From Puniceicoccaceae bacterium (GTDB lineage: Bacteria > Verrucomicrobiota > Verrucomicrobiia > Opitutales > Coraliomargaritaceae): a stretch of 64,000 nucleotides of DNA. The notes below the pieces were generated by a model. That model was not told the DNA's origin. It worked only from the letters and a program-made list of their open reading frames with translations, and made no database searches. Within the stretch, counting starts at the first letter, position 1; every line of letters begins with the position of its first letter. The stretch lies in NCBI GenBank assembly GCA_002729725.1, contig PBYS01000117.1, positions 62,001 to 126,000 on the forward strand, given 5' to 3'. Positions 23,547-32,680 of the stretch are shown in pieces. Made by a program: the position numbers and the translations under genes.

Positions 23547-24518
23547 ATGTCTGATCTACCAAAAATCGTTTATTTCGGTTCCGATGCCATCTGTCTTCCG
23601 GGGCTGCGTTATCTAGTCGAGCAGGCTTCGCACTTGTGCACGCTGGCGGCGGTCGTCACACAGCCCGACCGCCGGCAAGGGCGCGGCAAAAAGCTACAGC
23701 AAAATCCCGTCGCGGCCTATGCCAGCGAGCAGGGCATCCAGCTCTTGCAGCCCGACAAGCCCGACGCCGCGCTGGCGGAGTGGCTGCGCACGGAGTCCGT
23801 CGCGCTGGCTTTTGTGATGGCCTATGGGCACTTTTTGCCGAAGTCGGTGCGCGAAGCGCCCACACATGGGATGTTAAATTTTCACGGCTCCCTTTTGCCC
23901 GCCTATCGGGGCGCCTCGCCCGTCGAGACCGCCATCGCGCTCGGGGAGCAGGAGACCGGGGTCTGCCTGATGCAGATCGTGAAAGAAATGGATGCCGGTG
24001 ATGTCGCCGACCGTGAATCTGTGCGAATTGAAAGCACCGACACCAGTCCCATCGTGCGTGCCAAGGTGGGGGAGGCCGTGGTGCCGCTGCTACAGCGCGA
24101 CCTGGCTGCGGCGCTGAGCGGGCAGCTCGATTTTGTGCCCCAAGATGTGAGCCAAGCTACTTTCTGTCGCAAAATATCGAAAGAAGATGGCGCGCTCGAT
24201 TTTAATCAATCCGCAGCCGCTCTGGATGCGCGCTTGCGTGCCTTCACACCCTGGCCAGGAGGCTACTTCGATCATCGGGAGACACGGGTGAAAGTGGGGC
24301 GCTGCACGGTATCCGCTAGTAGCAGTCGTGCGCAGCCGGGCACAGTGGTGGCAGTCGGTGACTGCGTCGAGGTGGCCACAGCTGAGGGGGTGGTTTCGCT
24401 GCATGAATTGCAACGTCCGGGGGGGCGCATGTTGCCCGCGCCGGATTTTCTGCGCGGCTATCCTATCGAAGAGGGCGAGGTCTTAGCTAGCGTGGCCAGT
24501 GCGCCATTACTCGTTTGA
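23547..24518 (+). CDS. fmt: Methionyl-tRNA formyltransferase
   Basis: A 323-residue enzyme that formylates initiator Met-tRNA using 10-formyltetrahydrofolate. The N-terminal half holds VVTQPDRRQGRGKKL and the catalytic LNFHGSLLPAYRGASPVETAI (Asn, His), then the second signature GVCLMQIVKEMDAGDV. The C-terminal OB-like domain begins around ATFCRKISKEDGALDF and includes AFTPWPGGYF. Length is standard. A 6-bp stem (24531-24554) lies between this gene and the convergent RodZ-like gene. Confidence 0.96.
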   Translation: MSDLPKIVYFGSDAICLPGLRYLVEQASHLCTLAAVVTQPDRRQGRGKKLQQNPVAAYASEQGIQLLQPDKPDAALAEWLRTESVALAFVMAYGHFLPKSVREAPTHGMLNFHGSLLPAYRGASPVETAIALGEQETGVCLMQIVKEMDAGDVADRESVRIESTDTSPIVRAKVGEAVVPLLQRDLAAALSGQLDFVPQDVSQATFCRKISKEDGALDFNQSAAALDARLRAFTPWPGGYFDHRETRVKVGRCTVSASSSRAQPGTVVAVGDCVEVATAEGVVSLHELQRPGGRMLPAPDFLRGYPIEEGEVLASVASAPLLV

Positions 24519-24530
24519 GTGTTATTCAAG

Positions 24531-24554
24531 ACGCAGCTTCAGTGCTGACTGCGT
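24531..24554. terminator. Weak convergent hairpin between fmt and the RodZ-like gene
   Basis: ACGCAG (24531-24536) and CTGCGT (24549-24554) can form a 6-bp stem in the 39-bp convergent spacer. There is no T-run on either side, so a terminator function is only suggested by position. Confidence 0.3.
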
Positions 24555-24557
24555 GGC

Positions 24558-25439
24558 TTATTCGATCGTAATTTTGGCAGTGCCGGAAGTGCTGGGCTGG
24601 AAGCGTTCGCCGCCAGATTCGATTAGAATATTCTCACCGGCAGTGAAGAGAATGTCGACTGCGCCATCTTTTTCTACGGTTGCGCTTTCGCCAGCGCTCA
24701 TCGTCTTGCGATAGAGCTCCTGACTGTCGGATTGTTGTCGGACCAATACGTAAACGTTGCCGCTCGCAATGAGAGTGATGCTATTCGAACTGGATGCGGG
24801 GGAGGATGGATCTGCAACTTGAGCGACTTCCGCAGATTCGCGCAGCTCGGGATCTCCGTTCTCTAGATCGTCGGAACCACCGCTGCCAAGTATCGCCCAA
24901 ATTAGGCCGAAGACTACGAACACAAGTGCCAGTGTGCCAACGAAGATCAGGCCGATCTTCATATAAAAAGTCTTATCCGTCTCTTCGCCTTCGTCATCGT
25001 TATGCCCGTCGCGGTCGTGACCGTTTTCCTCGGGGCGTGTGCTCGGTTTAGCGGCTATGCGCCCGTAGCGTGGGGGCTCCTCAGCTTGCTTTGGGGGAGC
25101 TCCGTCTGCGGATTCATGCTCTCCAGCTGCATCTTCGGTTCCCGCTTTTTTGGCTTCCATTTGGCCGAACCACTCCGCACCTCCTTTTTTGGCCATGCGG
25201 GGATGGCTCATGTGCTGCGTATTGTAATCGGACATGATTTTATCCACGTCCAGGCGCAAGTAGCGGGCATAGTTCTTGAGGAAGCCGCGCTTGTAGATCT
25301 CGGGGAGATCAAAATCCATTTGATTGGTTTCGATGTAACCGAGGAAGTCGCTGCGGATCTTAGTCGCTTCCGCGGCTTCGCGCAGGGAGATGCCCTTGCG
25401 TTTACGTGCTTCTTCTAGTCGTTCCCCAATACTTTGCAT
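24558..25439 (-). CDS. RodZ-like protein: cytoplasmic HTH, one membrane helix, periplasmic domain
   Basis: A 293-residue protein with an N-terminal helix-turn-helix (SIGERLEEARKRKGISLREA, then FLGYIETNQ...RGFLKNYARYL) of the HTH_25 kind found in RodZ. A long acidic/Pro-rich linker follows, then one transmembrane segment near 162-187 (LIFVGTLALVFVVFGLIWAIL) and a beta-rich C-terminal domain like DUF4115. RodZ links the MreB cytoskeleton to the envelope and helps set rod shape. prmA lies upstream on the same strand with a 27-bp gap. Confidence 0.82.
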   Translation of the reverse strand: MQSIGERLEEARKRKGISLREAAEATKIRSDFLGYIETNQMDFDLPEIYKRGFLKNYARYLRLDVDKIMSDYNTQHMSHPRMAKKGGAEWFGQMEAKKAGTEDAAGEHESADGAPPKQAEEPPRYGRIAAKPSTRPEENGHDRDGHNDDEGEETDKTFYMKIGLIFVGTLALVFVVFGLIWAILGSGGSDDLENGDPELRESAEVAQVADPSSPASSSNSITLIASGNVYVLVRQQSDSQELYRKTMSAGESATVEKDGAVDILFTAGENILIESGGERFQPSTSGTAKITIE

Positions 25440-25466
25440 TACCGCGCATTATGTGTGGGTCTTCTT

Positions 25467-26381
25467 TTATTCCGCAAGCATGGAATGTAAAGAGAAGAGT
25501 AAGTCGCCCCATTCGCCGTCTTCTCGGCTGTCGACCGTGATTTTTACGTCTGGGCGTTGTGCGACAAACTGTTCTGCGAAGTGAGTGCGCACTTGCTCCA
25601 GCTCTTTGGTGAGAATCCCACTCAAGGCTAGCGTGCCGTTGGCTTTGACGCCGTTGACCAGTGGGGCGCAATGGGGGATGAGCACGTCGGTTTGAATGTT
25701 GGCCAGCACTAGGTCTGCCTGGCGGCCAGCGGCGAAGCCTTGCTCCAGATCCGCGACGGCGAATTCAGGTTTTGTCAGGTGTGCATTTTCTTCTGAATTG
25801 CTGTGACAGACAGTGATCGCTTCCGGATCGAAGTCGAAGGCGTATATATTTTTGCATCCAAGTGCGGATGCGGAGAGTGCCAATACGCCCGAGCCGCAGC
25901 CAGCGTCGATCACCTCGTGCTTTTCGGGTGCTTCGGGATGCGCTTCCAAATAGTCGAGTAAACGGCGGGCACACAGACGTGTGGTTTCGTGTGCGCCCGT
26001 GCCAAAGGCCATGCCAGCATCGAGGTAGACCACCGCACTCCCTTCAGGCGCTTGAATATTGTCACGCTCCCAAAGAGGAATCCAGTGCAGTTGGCGCTCG
26101 CTCCATGGTTTGACGAATTCCTTGTAGGCATTTTGCCAGTCCGCATCGATGATCTCGGTCAGTTCGAAGTCTTCGGGCAGATTTTTGAAGTCCTCACGTA
26201 GCTTGACCAGTTCGCTCTCGGCGGTGGCTTGGTCGGGGAAGATGCCGAATAGCTCATAGGGATCCGTAATTTCTTTTTGCATGATGCCCCAATAGGGCGA
26301 CTCGATTTCGCAGAAATAATCTTCGAGAGGGTCGGCCATTTCATCAGGAATGCCGGTGCGGAGTTCAACTTGTTTGCTCAT
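25467..26381 (-). CDS. prmA: Ribosomal protein L11 methyltransferase family
   Basis: A 304-residue class I SAM methyltransferase. It has the PrmA-type N-terminal domain, the linker [14 protein letters not shown]-like segment (here [17 protein letters not shown]), motif [25 protein letters not shown] and motif [12 protein letters not shown]. PrmA trimethylates ribosomal protein L11. The N-terminal third diverges from the best-known proteobacterial enzymes, so the target is inferred. Confidence 0.88.
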   Translation of the reverse strand: MSKQVELRTGIPDEMADPLEDYFCEIESPYWGIMQKEITDPYELFGIFPDQATAESELVKLREDFKNLPEDFELTEIIDADWQNAYKEFVKPWSERQLHWIPLWERDNIQAPEGSAVVYLDAGMAFGTGAHETTRLCARRLLDYLEAHPEAPEKHEVIDAGCGSGVLALSASALGCKNIYAFDFDPEAITVCHSNSEENAHLTKPEFAVADLEQGFAAGRQADLVLANIQTDVLIPHCAPLVNGVKANGTLALSGILTKELEQVRTHFAEQFVAQRPDVKITVDSREDGEWGDLLFSLHSMLAE

Positions 26382-26450
26382 TGGCTGCGGTTTTTACTTT
26401 CTTTAAAGCGCAGTGCAAGCGGCAATGTGAATGCACTCAAAGGGGGCCAA

Positions 26451-26488
26451 ACAAAAATGGAGGTCGGAGCATCGCGCCGACCTCCATC
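26451..26488 (-). terminator. Rho-independent terminator of the PEP-CTERM gene
   Basis: TGGAGGTCGG and CCGACCTCCA form a perfect 10-bp stem with a 9-nt loop. On the minus strand it is followed by TTTTTGTTT. It lies about 75 bp beyond the stop codon of the PEP-CTERM protein gene, in the right orientation. Confidence 0.82.
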
Positions 26489-26560
26489 GGAGTCGAATGT
26501 GTAAGCTGGCTCTAGTTTCTTTCGGATCGGACGGGAACTAGGGGCTCAAAACTTTTTCGG

Positions 26561-27121
26561 TTAACGAGGGCGTCGGCGGAGGCCCGCACCGGTGAACGCG
26601 ACTGCGCTCAGTATCAATGCAAAGCTTGCTGGTTCCGGTACATTAAATGTAATATAGTCGAAGTTGGCACCGCCTGTGTTCGTTGCGTCATTGGCGAATG
26701 CCAGGTTGAAATATTCGCCTGCGTCGCCTGATAGTTCTAGAGTTACTTCAGTCCAAGTGGTCCAGCTGCCGGTTTTGGAGAATACAATGCTAGTGCCGGA
26801 AAACTGAAGCGAAGAGGAATCGTCGATATAGACGTAATACTCTCCGGCTGCAGAACTGTCGGCTGCATAGCGCAGTGTGATGCTGGTGAAGTCATTCGGG
26901 GCCTCGACAGTGAAGCCGGAATTCTCCCGGTTATTGAATGCCAAGAACCCCGTTCCAGTATAGCCTGTGTGTGTGGCGTCAACTATTGTCTCACCGTATT
27001 GGTTTGAGTTGGCTACAACTCCTAGATCGATTGTTATCGGTGTGATGGCTGCATTGAGTGAAGCGACGCCTAGGCTGAGTAGACTGCTAATTGTAATTAG
27101 TTTTATATTTGCTTTATTCAT
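26561..27121 (-). CDS. Secreted PEP-CTERM protein with jelly-roll/carbohydrate-binding-like domain
   Basis: A 186-residue exported protein with a signal peptide (about 1-24), a beta-rich middle (GFTVEAPNDFTSITLRYA, GEYYVYIDDSS, WTTWTEVTLEL) that reads like a small carbohydrate-binding fold, and a classic PEP-CTERM tail: VPEPASF, a hydrophobic helix and RRRPR. The tail targets proteins to exosortase for processing at the cell surface. No exosortase is in this window. A terminator follows at 26451-26488. The 295 bp between its start and purN hold no gene I can see. Confidence 0.85.
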   Translation of the reverse strand: MNKANIKLITISSLLSLGVASLNAAITPITIDLGVVANSNQYGETIVDATHTGYTGTGFLAFNNRENSGFTVEAPNDFTSITLRYAADSSAAGEYYVYIDDSSSLQFSGTSIVFSKTGSWTTWTEVTLELSGDAGEYFNLAFANDATNTGGANFDYITFNVPEPASFALILSAVAFTGAGLRRRPR

Positions 27122-27416
27122 GATTAATAAAGCTTAGCTAGCTTATCTCAGATTGTGTTATCGCAATACTTTAATGGTCAAAAATGTGTAAATCATTGCC
27201 GGGGTGTGTTGATTTGTTTTGTAACTTATTGTTTTTTATGCCCTACGTTTTACACGCATCCCATATTCATCATTGGACGTTGAACGTTCCTCCGAATAGA
27301 GCCCTGAGGTGGGCGCCTGTGACATGAATTCATTGGCTGATTGACCACTGATGTTTACTCATCCGACAACGCTCGCTGTAACAGATGCCGCGCATGGCGG
27401 TCGGGCGTCCTGAAGC

Positions 27417-28016
27417 TTAGCTTGTTGGGACGGATATTTTTCCCTTGCTCAGTCGCGTGACGACATCGGGGAGGAGGGCGTGTTCAGCGATGTGAACTTT
27501 TTTGGTGAGCATGTCGAGTGTATCGGATTCCTCGATGCGCACTTCCTTTTGGTCGATGATGGGGCCCGCATCGAGCGCGGGCGTGACCCAGTGCACGGTG
27601 CAGCCAGTTATTTTGACGCCGTGTTCGTAGGCTTGTTGGATCGCGCTCATGCCCGGGAAGCTGGGCAGTAAGCTGGGATGTAGGTTGATCACGCGGCCTT
27701 CAAAGGCTTCGATGAAGGGTCGCGTGATGATGCGCATGAAGCCAGCGAGTACAATGAGCTTGGGTGAGAAGCTCTGGATGCGCTCTATGTAAGCTTGCTC
27801 CGCAGCCTCACTGAGGCGAGCACCCTTGCGGCCCGGATCGAGGTAAATCGCAGGCACTTTATATTTCTGCCCGAGAGCGAGAATGCCGGCATCTTCATGA
27901 TCACTGATCACCGCGGCAATCTTGGCTGCGCCCAGTTTCTTTTTGGACTCGGCTTTCAGCAGTGCCTCTGCATTGGTACCGCGGCCGGAGCCGAGAATGA
28001 CGATTGGGTAGGACAT
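27417..28016 (-). CDS. purN: Phosphoribosylglycinamide formyltransferase
   Basis: A 199-residue GAR transformylase of purine synthesis. Signatures: [14 protein letters not shown] at the N-terminus, [33 protein letters not shown] (catalytic Asn-His), [17 protein letters not shown] (catalytic Asp). Length is typical. It lies downstream of grpE-dnaJ on the same strand, separated from dnaJ by a strong palindromic element. Confidence 0.96.
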   Translation of the reverse strand: MSYPIVILGSGRGTNAEALLKAESKKKLGAAKIAAVISDHEDAGILALGQKYKVPAIYLDPGRKGARLSEAAEQAYIERIQSFSPKLIVLAGFMRIITRPFIEAFEGRVINLHPSLLPSFPGMSAIQQAYEHGVKITGCTVHWVTPALDAGPIIDQKEVRIEESDTLDMLTKKVHIAEHALLPDVVTRLSKGKISVPTS

Positions 28017-28030
28017 TAATTTTTGGTTTT

Positions 28031-28106
28031 CCAGTTATCAGTTCACCAGTGGTCGGTTTAGAGTCAGTTCTGAACTGGAAACTGGTCAACCGAACACTGG
28101 TGAACT
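28031..28106. repeat. Compound palindrome between dnaJ and purN
   Basis: The outer arms 28040-28058 and 28088-28106 are reverse complements over 19 bp with a single mismatch. Inside the loop, CAGTTCTGAACTG is a further near-perfect palindrome, and CCAGTT/AACTGG words repeat on both sides. The element fills almost the whole 101-bp intercistronic gap. It could be an mRNA-processing or termination structure, or a copy of a mobile palindromic repeat. Confidence 0.75.
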
Positions 28107-28117
28107 ATTTTCCCACT

Positions 28118-29278
28118 TTAGCGGAAGAATTTCTTAGCTTTTTCGACGAAGGATTCGCTTACGGGATTGGCGGGATCGCCGCAGGCCTCTGCGTATTCTT
28201 CGAGTTTTGCGGTTTGTTCGCTGGTCAGTTTGGTGGGCACTTCCACTTGCACGCGGATGAGTAGGTCGCCCTTGCGACCGCCGCGTAGTGCGGGGATGCC
28301 TTGTTCGCGTAGGCGGAAGGTGGTGCCAGTTTGGGTGCCAGCGGGGATCTTAAGCGAGCCTTTGCCGAATAGGGTGGGCACGCTGATGGAGCCTCCCAGT
28401 GCGGCGAGGGTGAACTTGATCGGCACTTCGCAGAAGAGGTCATTATCGTGGCGTTCGAAGAGTTCGTGCTCTTTGACGTGGATGATGATGTAGAGGTCAC
28501 CTGCTTGGCCGCCCATGTGGCCGGCTTCGCCCTTGCCGGCGGAGCGTAGCTTGGAGCCAGTGTGGACGCCTGCGGGGATGCGCACTTTAACGGTGCTGCT
28601 GTCCATGACGCGGCCTTCGCCACGGCAACTGGTGCAGGGCTTCTCGATCGTTTGCCCCGCGCCTTGGCAGGTCGGGCAGACTTGACGGTAGCTGATGAAG
28701 CCACGGTTGGAGGTGACTTGACCCGCGCCGCCACAAGTGGGGCAGGTGACTTTCTTGGAGCCAGGTTCCGCGCCCGAGCCGCTGCATTTTTTACAAGCAA
28801 CTGGGCGACGGTATTTAATTTCTTTTTCGGTGCCTTTAGCAGCTTCTTCTAGCGAGATCTCTAGGTCGTAGCGTAGGTCGGAGCCGTGTTGGGCACCGCC
28901 GTGGGATTGGCCGCCGCCGCCACCGCCGAAGAATTCTTCGAAGATGCCGCCACCACCACCTCCGCCGCCACCACCGAAGGCTTCGCGGAAGATGTCGAAA
29001 GGATCGTGACCGCCCATGCCGCCACGTCCGCCGCCAGGGTTGCCCATGCCGTTTTGCTTGAAGGCCGCGTGACCGTAGCGATCGTAGGCAGCGCGCTTGT
29101 CGGCGTCTTTGAGTACGTCGTAGGCTTCCGAGATCTCTTTGAATTTAGCCTCTGCAGCGGCATCGTCCGGGTTTTTGTCCGGGTGATATTTGACCGCTTG
29201 CTTGCGGTAGGCTTTCTTTAGATCGGAGTCGGAGACGTCGCGTGAGACGCCGAGAAGTTCGTAATAGTCGTTCGCCAT
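28118..29278 (-). CDS. dnaJ: Chaperone protein DnaJ
   Basis: A 386-residue type I DnaJ. It has an N-terminal J domain with the HPD motif (VKYHPDKNP), a Gly/Phe-rich region (about 78-125, unusually long poly-Gly runs), four CxxCxGxG zinc repeats ([32 protein letters not shown]) and a C-terminal client-binding region. It stimulates DnaK ATPase and delivers unfolded clients. grpE lies 15 bp upstream. dnaK is not in the window, and no CIRCE operator is seen upstream of grpE. Confidence 0.97.
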   Translation of the reverse strand: MANDYYELLGVSRDVSDSDLKKAYRKQAVKYHPDKNPDDAAAEAKFKEISEAYDVLKDADKRAAYDRYGHAAFKQNGMGNPGGGRGGMGGHDPFDIFREAFGGGGGGGGGGIFEEFFGGGGGGQSHGGAQHGSDLRYDLEISLEEAAKGTEKEIKYRRPVACKKCSGSGAEPGSKKVTCPTCGGAGQVTSNRGFISYRQVCPTCQGAGQTIEKPCTSCRGEGRVMDSSTVKVRIPAGVHTGSKLRSAGKGEAGHMGGQAGDLYIIIHVKEHELFERHDNDLFCEVPIKFTLAALGGSISVPTLFGKGSLKIPAGTQTGTTFRLREQGIPALRGGRKGDLLIRVQVEVPTKLTSEQTAKLEEYAEACGDPANPVSESFVEKAKKFFR

Positions 29279-29293
29279 AGTAGATTAGATAGT

Positions 29294-29878
29294 TTAGCTC
29301 TCTTCTTTTGTTGGACCGCTGGATACGATAACATTGGCTGCGCGGATTAGACGATCGTTGAGGCGATAACCTGCGCGCACTGTTTGAATGACGTGATCCT
29401 CGGCCACTTCCTCGGATGACTGTTGGGCGACGCATTCGTGGAAATTAGGATCGAAGGTTTCGCCATCAGGGATCAATTCTTCCAAGCCTTGTTCGGAGAG
29501 TGATTTCTTGAGTTGGTCGTCCACCATTTTGAAGCCGAATGTGACGTCTTTGGCTTCTGGGTGATTTTCGGCTGCTTGCAGGCCGAGCTTCATGTTGTCG
29601 AGCACTGGGAGCAGTGATTCCACCACATTGGCCGCGGCATTGCGGATAATGTCCTGCTTTTCGCGAGCGATGCGCTTGCGGTAGTTCTCCATGTCAGCGA
29701 CCGAGCGTAGGTAGCGAGTTTTCATGTCAGCTGCTTCTGCTTGTGCCTTTTCGAGTTCAGTGAGCACGGGCTCTGCGCTCTCGGCTGCCTCAGCTTCTGG
29801 CTCTTCGACTGTGCATTCTGCTGCTTCGACGGTGGGCTCTTCGATTTCTTCTGAGTTGTCTTCGTTCTGTTTTGTCAT
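29294..29878 (-). CDS. grpE: Nucleotide exchange factor GrpE
   Basis: About 194 residues: an acidic N-terminal tail ([11 protein letters not shown]), a long coiled-coil helix ([18 protein letters not shown]), the family signature [13 protein letters not shown], and the C-terminal beta domain with [21 protein letters not shown]. GrpE releases ADP from DnaK. The frame continues upstream to 29983, but the ATG at 29878 precedes the typical acidic tail and is preferred. Same strand as dnaJ with a 15-bp gap. Confidence 0.95.
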   Translation of the reverse strand: MTKQNEDNSEEIEEPTVEAAECTVEEPEAEAAESAEPVLTELEKAQAEAADMKTRYLRSVADMENYRKRIAREKQDIIRNAAANVVESLLPVLDNMKLGLQAAENHPEAKDVTFGFKMVDDQLKKSLSEQGLEELIPDGETFDPNFHECVAQQSSEEVAEDHVIQTVRAGYRLNDRLIRAANVIVSSGPTKEES

Positions 29879-30053
29879 GGTTTTATAAAATGTAGGTCTT
29901 TGCCGACAGCAATTTAGATGGTCGGTTTCAAAGTGAGCGCGGCAGTGTGCGGATAAATTTACAGAATTCAAGGTCGCAGTCACAGTATTGAAACCTGAGT
30001 TTAGTGACTGCTTACCGCTTGACTCGCCATCGAAAAAGAGAATTTTTTCTGGA

Positions 30054-30293
30054 ATGGCAGAACTAGATGAAAAATGGCCGGAAAATGTAAAGGGTAAGTT
30101 CTACGTCGATGAGCAATGCATCGACTGTGACCTTTGCCGCGAAACAGCTCCGGGAAACTTTACCCGCGACGAAGACGGAGGTTACTCCTTTGTCTATAAG
30201 CAACCGACTTCGCAGGAGGAGATCGATCTATGTGTGGAGGCCTTAGAGGGTTGTCCAGTGGAAGCGATCGGCGACGATGGCGAAGAAGGCTAG
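30054..30293 (+). CDS. Single-cluster [4Fe-4S] ferredoxin
   Basis: A 79-residue acidic electron carrier with the cluster ligands in CIDCDLC (C-x2-C-x2-C) and the distal ligand in EGCPVEAI. This is one [4Fe-4S] cluster, as in the Thermotoga/Bacillus-type ferredoxins. The frame is open from 29988, but the ATG at 30054 gives the natural length; its spacing to an upstream GGA is short. A strong terminator follows at 30318-30346. No redox partner is adjacent. Confidence 0.88.
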   Translation: MAELDEKWPENVKGKFYVDEQCIDCDLCRETAPGNFTRDEDGGYSFVYKQPTSQEEIDLCVEALEGCPVEAIGDDGEEG

Positions 30294-30317
30294 TTGAACT
30301 CGTTGAGGTGAATCTTC

Positions 30318-30346
30318 AAAAGCCCGCCTTCTTTGGCGGGTTTTTT
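30318..30346 (+). terminator. Rho-independent terminator after the ferredoxin gene
   Basis: AGCCCGCC and GGCGGGTT form a GC-rich stem with a short TTCTTT loop, followed by a T-run at 30341-30346. It falls 25 bp after the ferredoxin stop and just before trmB. Confidence 0.9.
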
Positions 30347-30356
30347 ATGCTTAATT

Positions 30357-30956
30357 ATGACTGAAATATCTGAAGCCCACGCCCGCGAACTCGCGAAGCA
30401 AGCCGCCCGTAAGGCAGAACTCGTGGAGACCTGTCGCAAGGATCTCGCGGGTTGCGATCGTATTTTGTTCGAGGCTGGTTGTGGTCACGGGCACTGGTTG
30501 TCGGATTATGCCGAGGCCAATCCGGATGTGATATGTGTCGGGATTGATCTGATTACGTGGCGTATTCGCAAGGGTAACGACAAAAAGGCCAAGCGCGGGA
30601 TTCAGAATCTGCACTTTTATAAGGCAGAGTTGAGTGAGTTTCTGGAGTCTTTGCCGGATTCAATCCGTTTCGAGCGCACTGTTCTGCTCTTTCCAGATCC
30701 GTGGCCTAAGGCGAAACACCATCGTCGTCGCATGGTGCAGCCTGCTTTTTTGGATGAAGTCGCGCGTCGCACGGATGTGGGCGGGGAGTTCTGTTTCCGC
30801 TCAGACGATCGCCCTTATTTTGATTGGGCGGTCGAACACTTGGAGGCGCATTCTGATTGGTCTATTGATGCATCGGCTGCGTGGCCTTATGAGAGTGAGA
30901 CTTACTTCCAGAGCTTGATGGACGAATACTTCTCCGTCGTGGCGAAGCGGGTTTAA
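30357..30956 (+). CDS. trmB: tRNA (guanine-N7-)-methyltransferase
   Basis: About 199 residues of the TrmB family, which makes m7G46 in the tRNA variable loop. Signatures are [11 protein letters not shown] (SAM-binding motif I), CVGIDL, and the family-defining [17 protein letters not shown]. The frame can be extended 8 codons upstream to 30333, but that would place the start inside the preceding terminator, so the ATG at 30357 is chosen. Confidence 0.94.
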   Translation: MTEISEAHARELAKQAARKAELVETCRKDLAGCDRILFEAGCGHGHWLSDYAEANPDVICVGIDLITWRIRKGNDKKAKRGIQNLHFYKAELSEFLESLPDSIRFERTVLLFPDPWPKAKHHRRRMVQPAFLDEVARRTDVGGEFCFRSDDRPYFDWAVEHLEAHSDWSIDASAAWPYESETYFQSLMDEYFSVVAKRV

Positions 30957-30987
30957 GTTTTCTTCGCTTCTAGACGAGGCTTTGCTT

Positions 30988-31236
30988 CTAGACGAGGTCT
31001 AGGCAGGCGATGATGGCAAATTGCGTGAGCACTGCGATGGCTAGGAGTGCATAGACGAAAAACATAAAGTAGTCGTTGGCAAAACGGCGTTCGGGCAGTG
31101 ATTTGCGCGGGCTTTGCTTTGCTTTCTTGGGTGCCTTGGGGGATTTTGGCTCAGGTTCGTTGCTGGCTAGTCCGGTGGTTCCGTTGCGATCGCGCAGGTG
31201 CGCGAGCCTATCTGTTAAATTGGTTAGCTCTGCCAT
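30988..31236 (-). CDS. Small single-pass membrane protein of unknown function
   Basis: An 82-residue protein with no recognised family. A short N-terminal helix (ELTNLTDRLAHLRDR) is followed by a Pro/Lys-rich linker (EPKSPKAPKKAKQSPRK) and a C-terminal membrane helix (YFMFFVYALLAIAVLTQFA). It is divergent from the ATP synthase operon, a position where other bacteria place atpI-like genes, but it does not resemble AtpI. A 14-bp direct repeat (GCTTCTAGACGAGG at 30966 and 30984) straddles its stop codon. Confidence 0.6.
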   Translation of the reverse strand: MAELTNLTDRLAHLRDRNGTTGLASNEPEPKSPKAPKKAKQSPRKSLPERRFANDYFMFFVYALLAIAVLTQFAIIACLDLV

Positions 31237-31346
31237 GTATTTTAAACTCAGCGAAAAAAGCTACGCTGGCAAGTTTAGAACAATCGATTCGAATTATGTC
31301 CTCGATTAGCTTCTCTAATCGTAGGCATTTAAAGTGAAATCAGGGG

Positions 31347-31409
31347 TTGACGCGTAGAGTAAGGGTCTTCATCACATTCGCTTTTCCGTGGACAAAGCCA
31401 CGGTTTTTT
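31347..31409 (+). promoter_or_regulatory. ATP synthase operon leader: candidate -35 element and hairpin followed by T-run
   Basis: TTGACG at 31347-31352 is a candidate -35 box; a -10 box at the right spacing is not convincing. Downstream, CCGTGG (31386-31391) and CCACGG (31398-31403) form a 6-bp stem followed by TTTTTTAT. This is the layout of an intrinsic terminator located before the first atp gene, with no plus-strand gene reading into it. It may act as an attenuator. Confidence 0.5.
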
Positions 31410-31429
31410 ATTTCTATACCCAGTTCTAC

Positions 31430-32269
31430 GTGAACAAGCTTCTACCAACAGTCTTTCTTCTCTCTGGAACCGCATCCGCTCTGAATGCAGCGGATGGTGT
31501 GAGCCCATCTCCGTATAAATTGACGGAGTTGTTTGGTCTTCCATTGACGAACACAATCGTAACTACGTGGGTGATTTCTATTTTGCTCATCTTGGTGATT
31601 CGTTGGAGTGTAGGCACTCCAAAATTGATCCCTGGGAAAGGTCAGGCTGTGATCGAAAGTTTGATCGATGGTCTTAAAGGCCTGTTGGAGCCGATCGTTG
31701 GAAAGAAAGCGTTCCCAATGACATTCCCGCTCTTGATCGGTTTATTTCTTTTTATTCTCATCCATAATTGGAGTGGCTTGATTCCAGGCGTTGGTGTTTT
31801 TGGTAACGTCGATGATCATGGGCACCTGACTTACTGGATGCGCCCTGCAAACTCCGACTTGAATGCTACACTTGGTATGGCACTTGTTGCGATGATTGCT
31901 TGGTTGGTCATCAGCTTGAAGGTTGCTGGTCCGAAATTCTTTATATGGGAGTTGTTTGGTAATAAGGCCGACAAGAAGGAGACGCCCACTCCAGTTTATA
32001 TCCTGCTGATTCCGATCTTCTTGATGGTGGGCTTGATTGAAGTGGTTTCGATCGCTTTTCGTCCGGTTTCACTTTCTTTCCGTCTTTACGGTAACGTCTT
32101 CGGTGGCGAAAACTTGCTGACTAGCATGACCGGTATGGCGCCCTACATCGTGCCAATTCCGTTCTACTTTTACGAAGTGCTCGTCGGCGTAGTCCAAGCG
32201 CTGATTTTCACCCTGCTTGTTGCGATTTACATCGGCTTGATGACCAATCACGACGAAGAGGCTCACTAA
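31430..32269 (+). CDS. atpB: F-type ATP synthase subunit a
   Basis: The F0 a subunit forms the proton half-channels next to the c ring. About 279 residues from the GTG at 31430, which begins a signal-peptide-like stretch ([20 protein letters not shown]). Downstream are the membrane helices with [21 protein letters not shown] and the essential-Arg helix [16 protein letters not shown] at 31388 is also in frame but lies inside the stem of the leader hairpin and was rejected. First gene of atpBEFHAGDC. Confidence 0.95.
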   Translation: MNKLLPTVFLLSGTASALNAADGVSPSPYKLTELFGLPLTNTIVTTWVISILLILVIRWSVGTPKLIPGKGQAVIESLIDGLKGLLEPIVGKKAFPMTFPLLIGLFLFILIHNWSGLIPGVGVFGNVDDHGHLTYWMRPANSDLNATLGMALVAMIAWLVISLKVAGPKFFIWELFGNKADKKETPTPVYILLIPIFLMVGLIEVVSIAFRPVSLSFRLYGNVFGGENLLTSMTGMAPYIVPIPFYFYEVLVGVVQALIFTLLVAIYIGLMTNHDEEAH

Positions 32270-32387
32270 TTTCTCTTTATCCCTTATTACAGGTTCCTTT
32301 TAAAACCCTTTCAGTGTTCGTGATCATGTAGCAAATCGTGAGCGAACTCAGAAAACCACTAAATACAAAACTCAACGAATAAACATT

Positions 32388-32594
32388 ATGTTCGATATCC
32401 TCGCAGAAATCACCGGTAAGATTCACGTAGCAGCAGCAGCTCTAGCAGTTCCTGTTGGCATTGGCCTCATTGGTCTCAAAGCTTGCGAATCTGTAGGCCG
32501 TAACCCAGAAGCTGCCACTAAGGTACTTGTTCAGTCGATTATCGCTATGGCTTTCGCTGAAGCGATCGTCTTCTTCGCCATCTTCCTTGGCTAA
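32388..32594 (+). CDS. atpE: F-type ATP synthase subunit c
   Basis: A 68-residue two-helix hairpin proteolipid that forms the rotor ring. The polar loop is GRNPEA (about 37-42), and the ion-binding carboxylate is Glu58 in [10 protein letters not shown]. Aligned by the loop with the sodium-type Ilyobacter subunit, the Gln and Ser sodium ligands are replaced by Ile25 and Ala59, so proton rather than Na+ coupling is inferred. A 13-bp hairpin follows immediately. Confidence 0.95.
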   Translation: MFDILAEITGKIHVAAAALAVPVGIGLIGLKACESVGRNPEAATKVLVQSIIAMAFAEAIVFFAIFLG

Positions 32595-32612
32595 TCTGGT
32601 TTCCCAGTCTTT

Positions 32613-32643
32613 GCCGGCGATTCGCCGAATGCGAATCGCCGGC
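32613..32643 (+). other. Strong intercistronic hairpin between atpE and atpF
   Basis: GCCGGCGATTCGC (32613-32625) and its perfect reverse complement (32631-32643) enclose a 5-nt loop. The downstream sequence is pyrimidine-rich but lacks a clean T-run. It sits 19 bp after the atpE stop. A plausible role is to protect the atpE mRNA or partly terminate transcription so that subunit c is made in excess. Confidence 0.75.
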
Positions 32644-32680
32644 TCTTTCTGACTCTCTTTTTATCAATACTTTCCCCTCT

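Noticed and set aside
29879-30053. CIRCE operator upstream of grpE
   Set aside because: The TTAGCACTC-N9-GAGTGCTAA inverted repeat is not present in this interval.
31388-31429. Longer atpB starting at a GTG at 31388
   Set aside because: That codon is inside the stem of a hairpin followed by six T, and the extra residues have no subunit-a character. The GTG at 31430 starts a signal-like sequence.
32388-32594. Sodium-coupled ATP synthase c ring
   Set aside because: Aligned on the polar loop, the Na+ ligands Gln and Ser of known sodium types are Ile25 and Ala59 here, so proton coupling is more likely.
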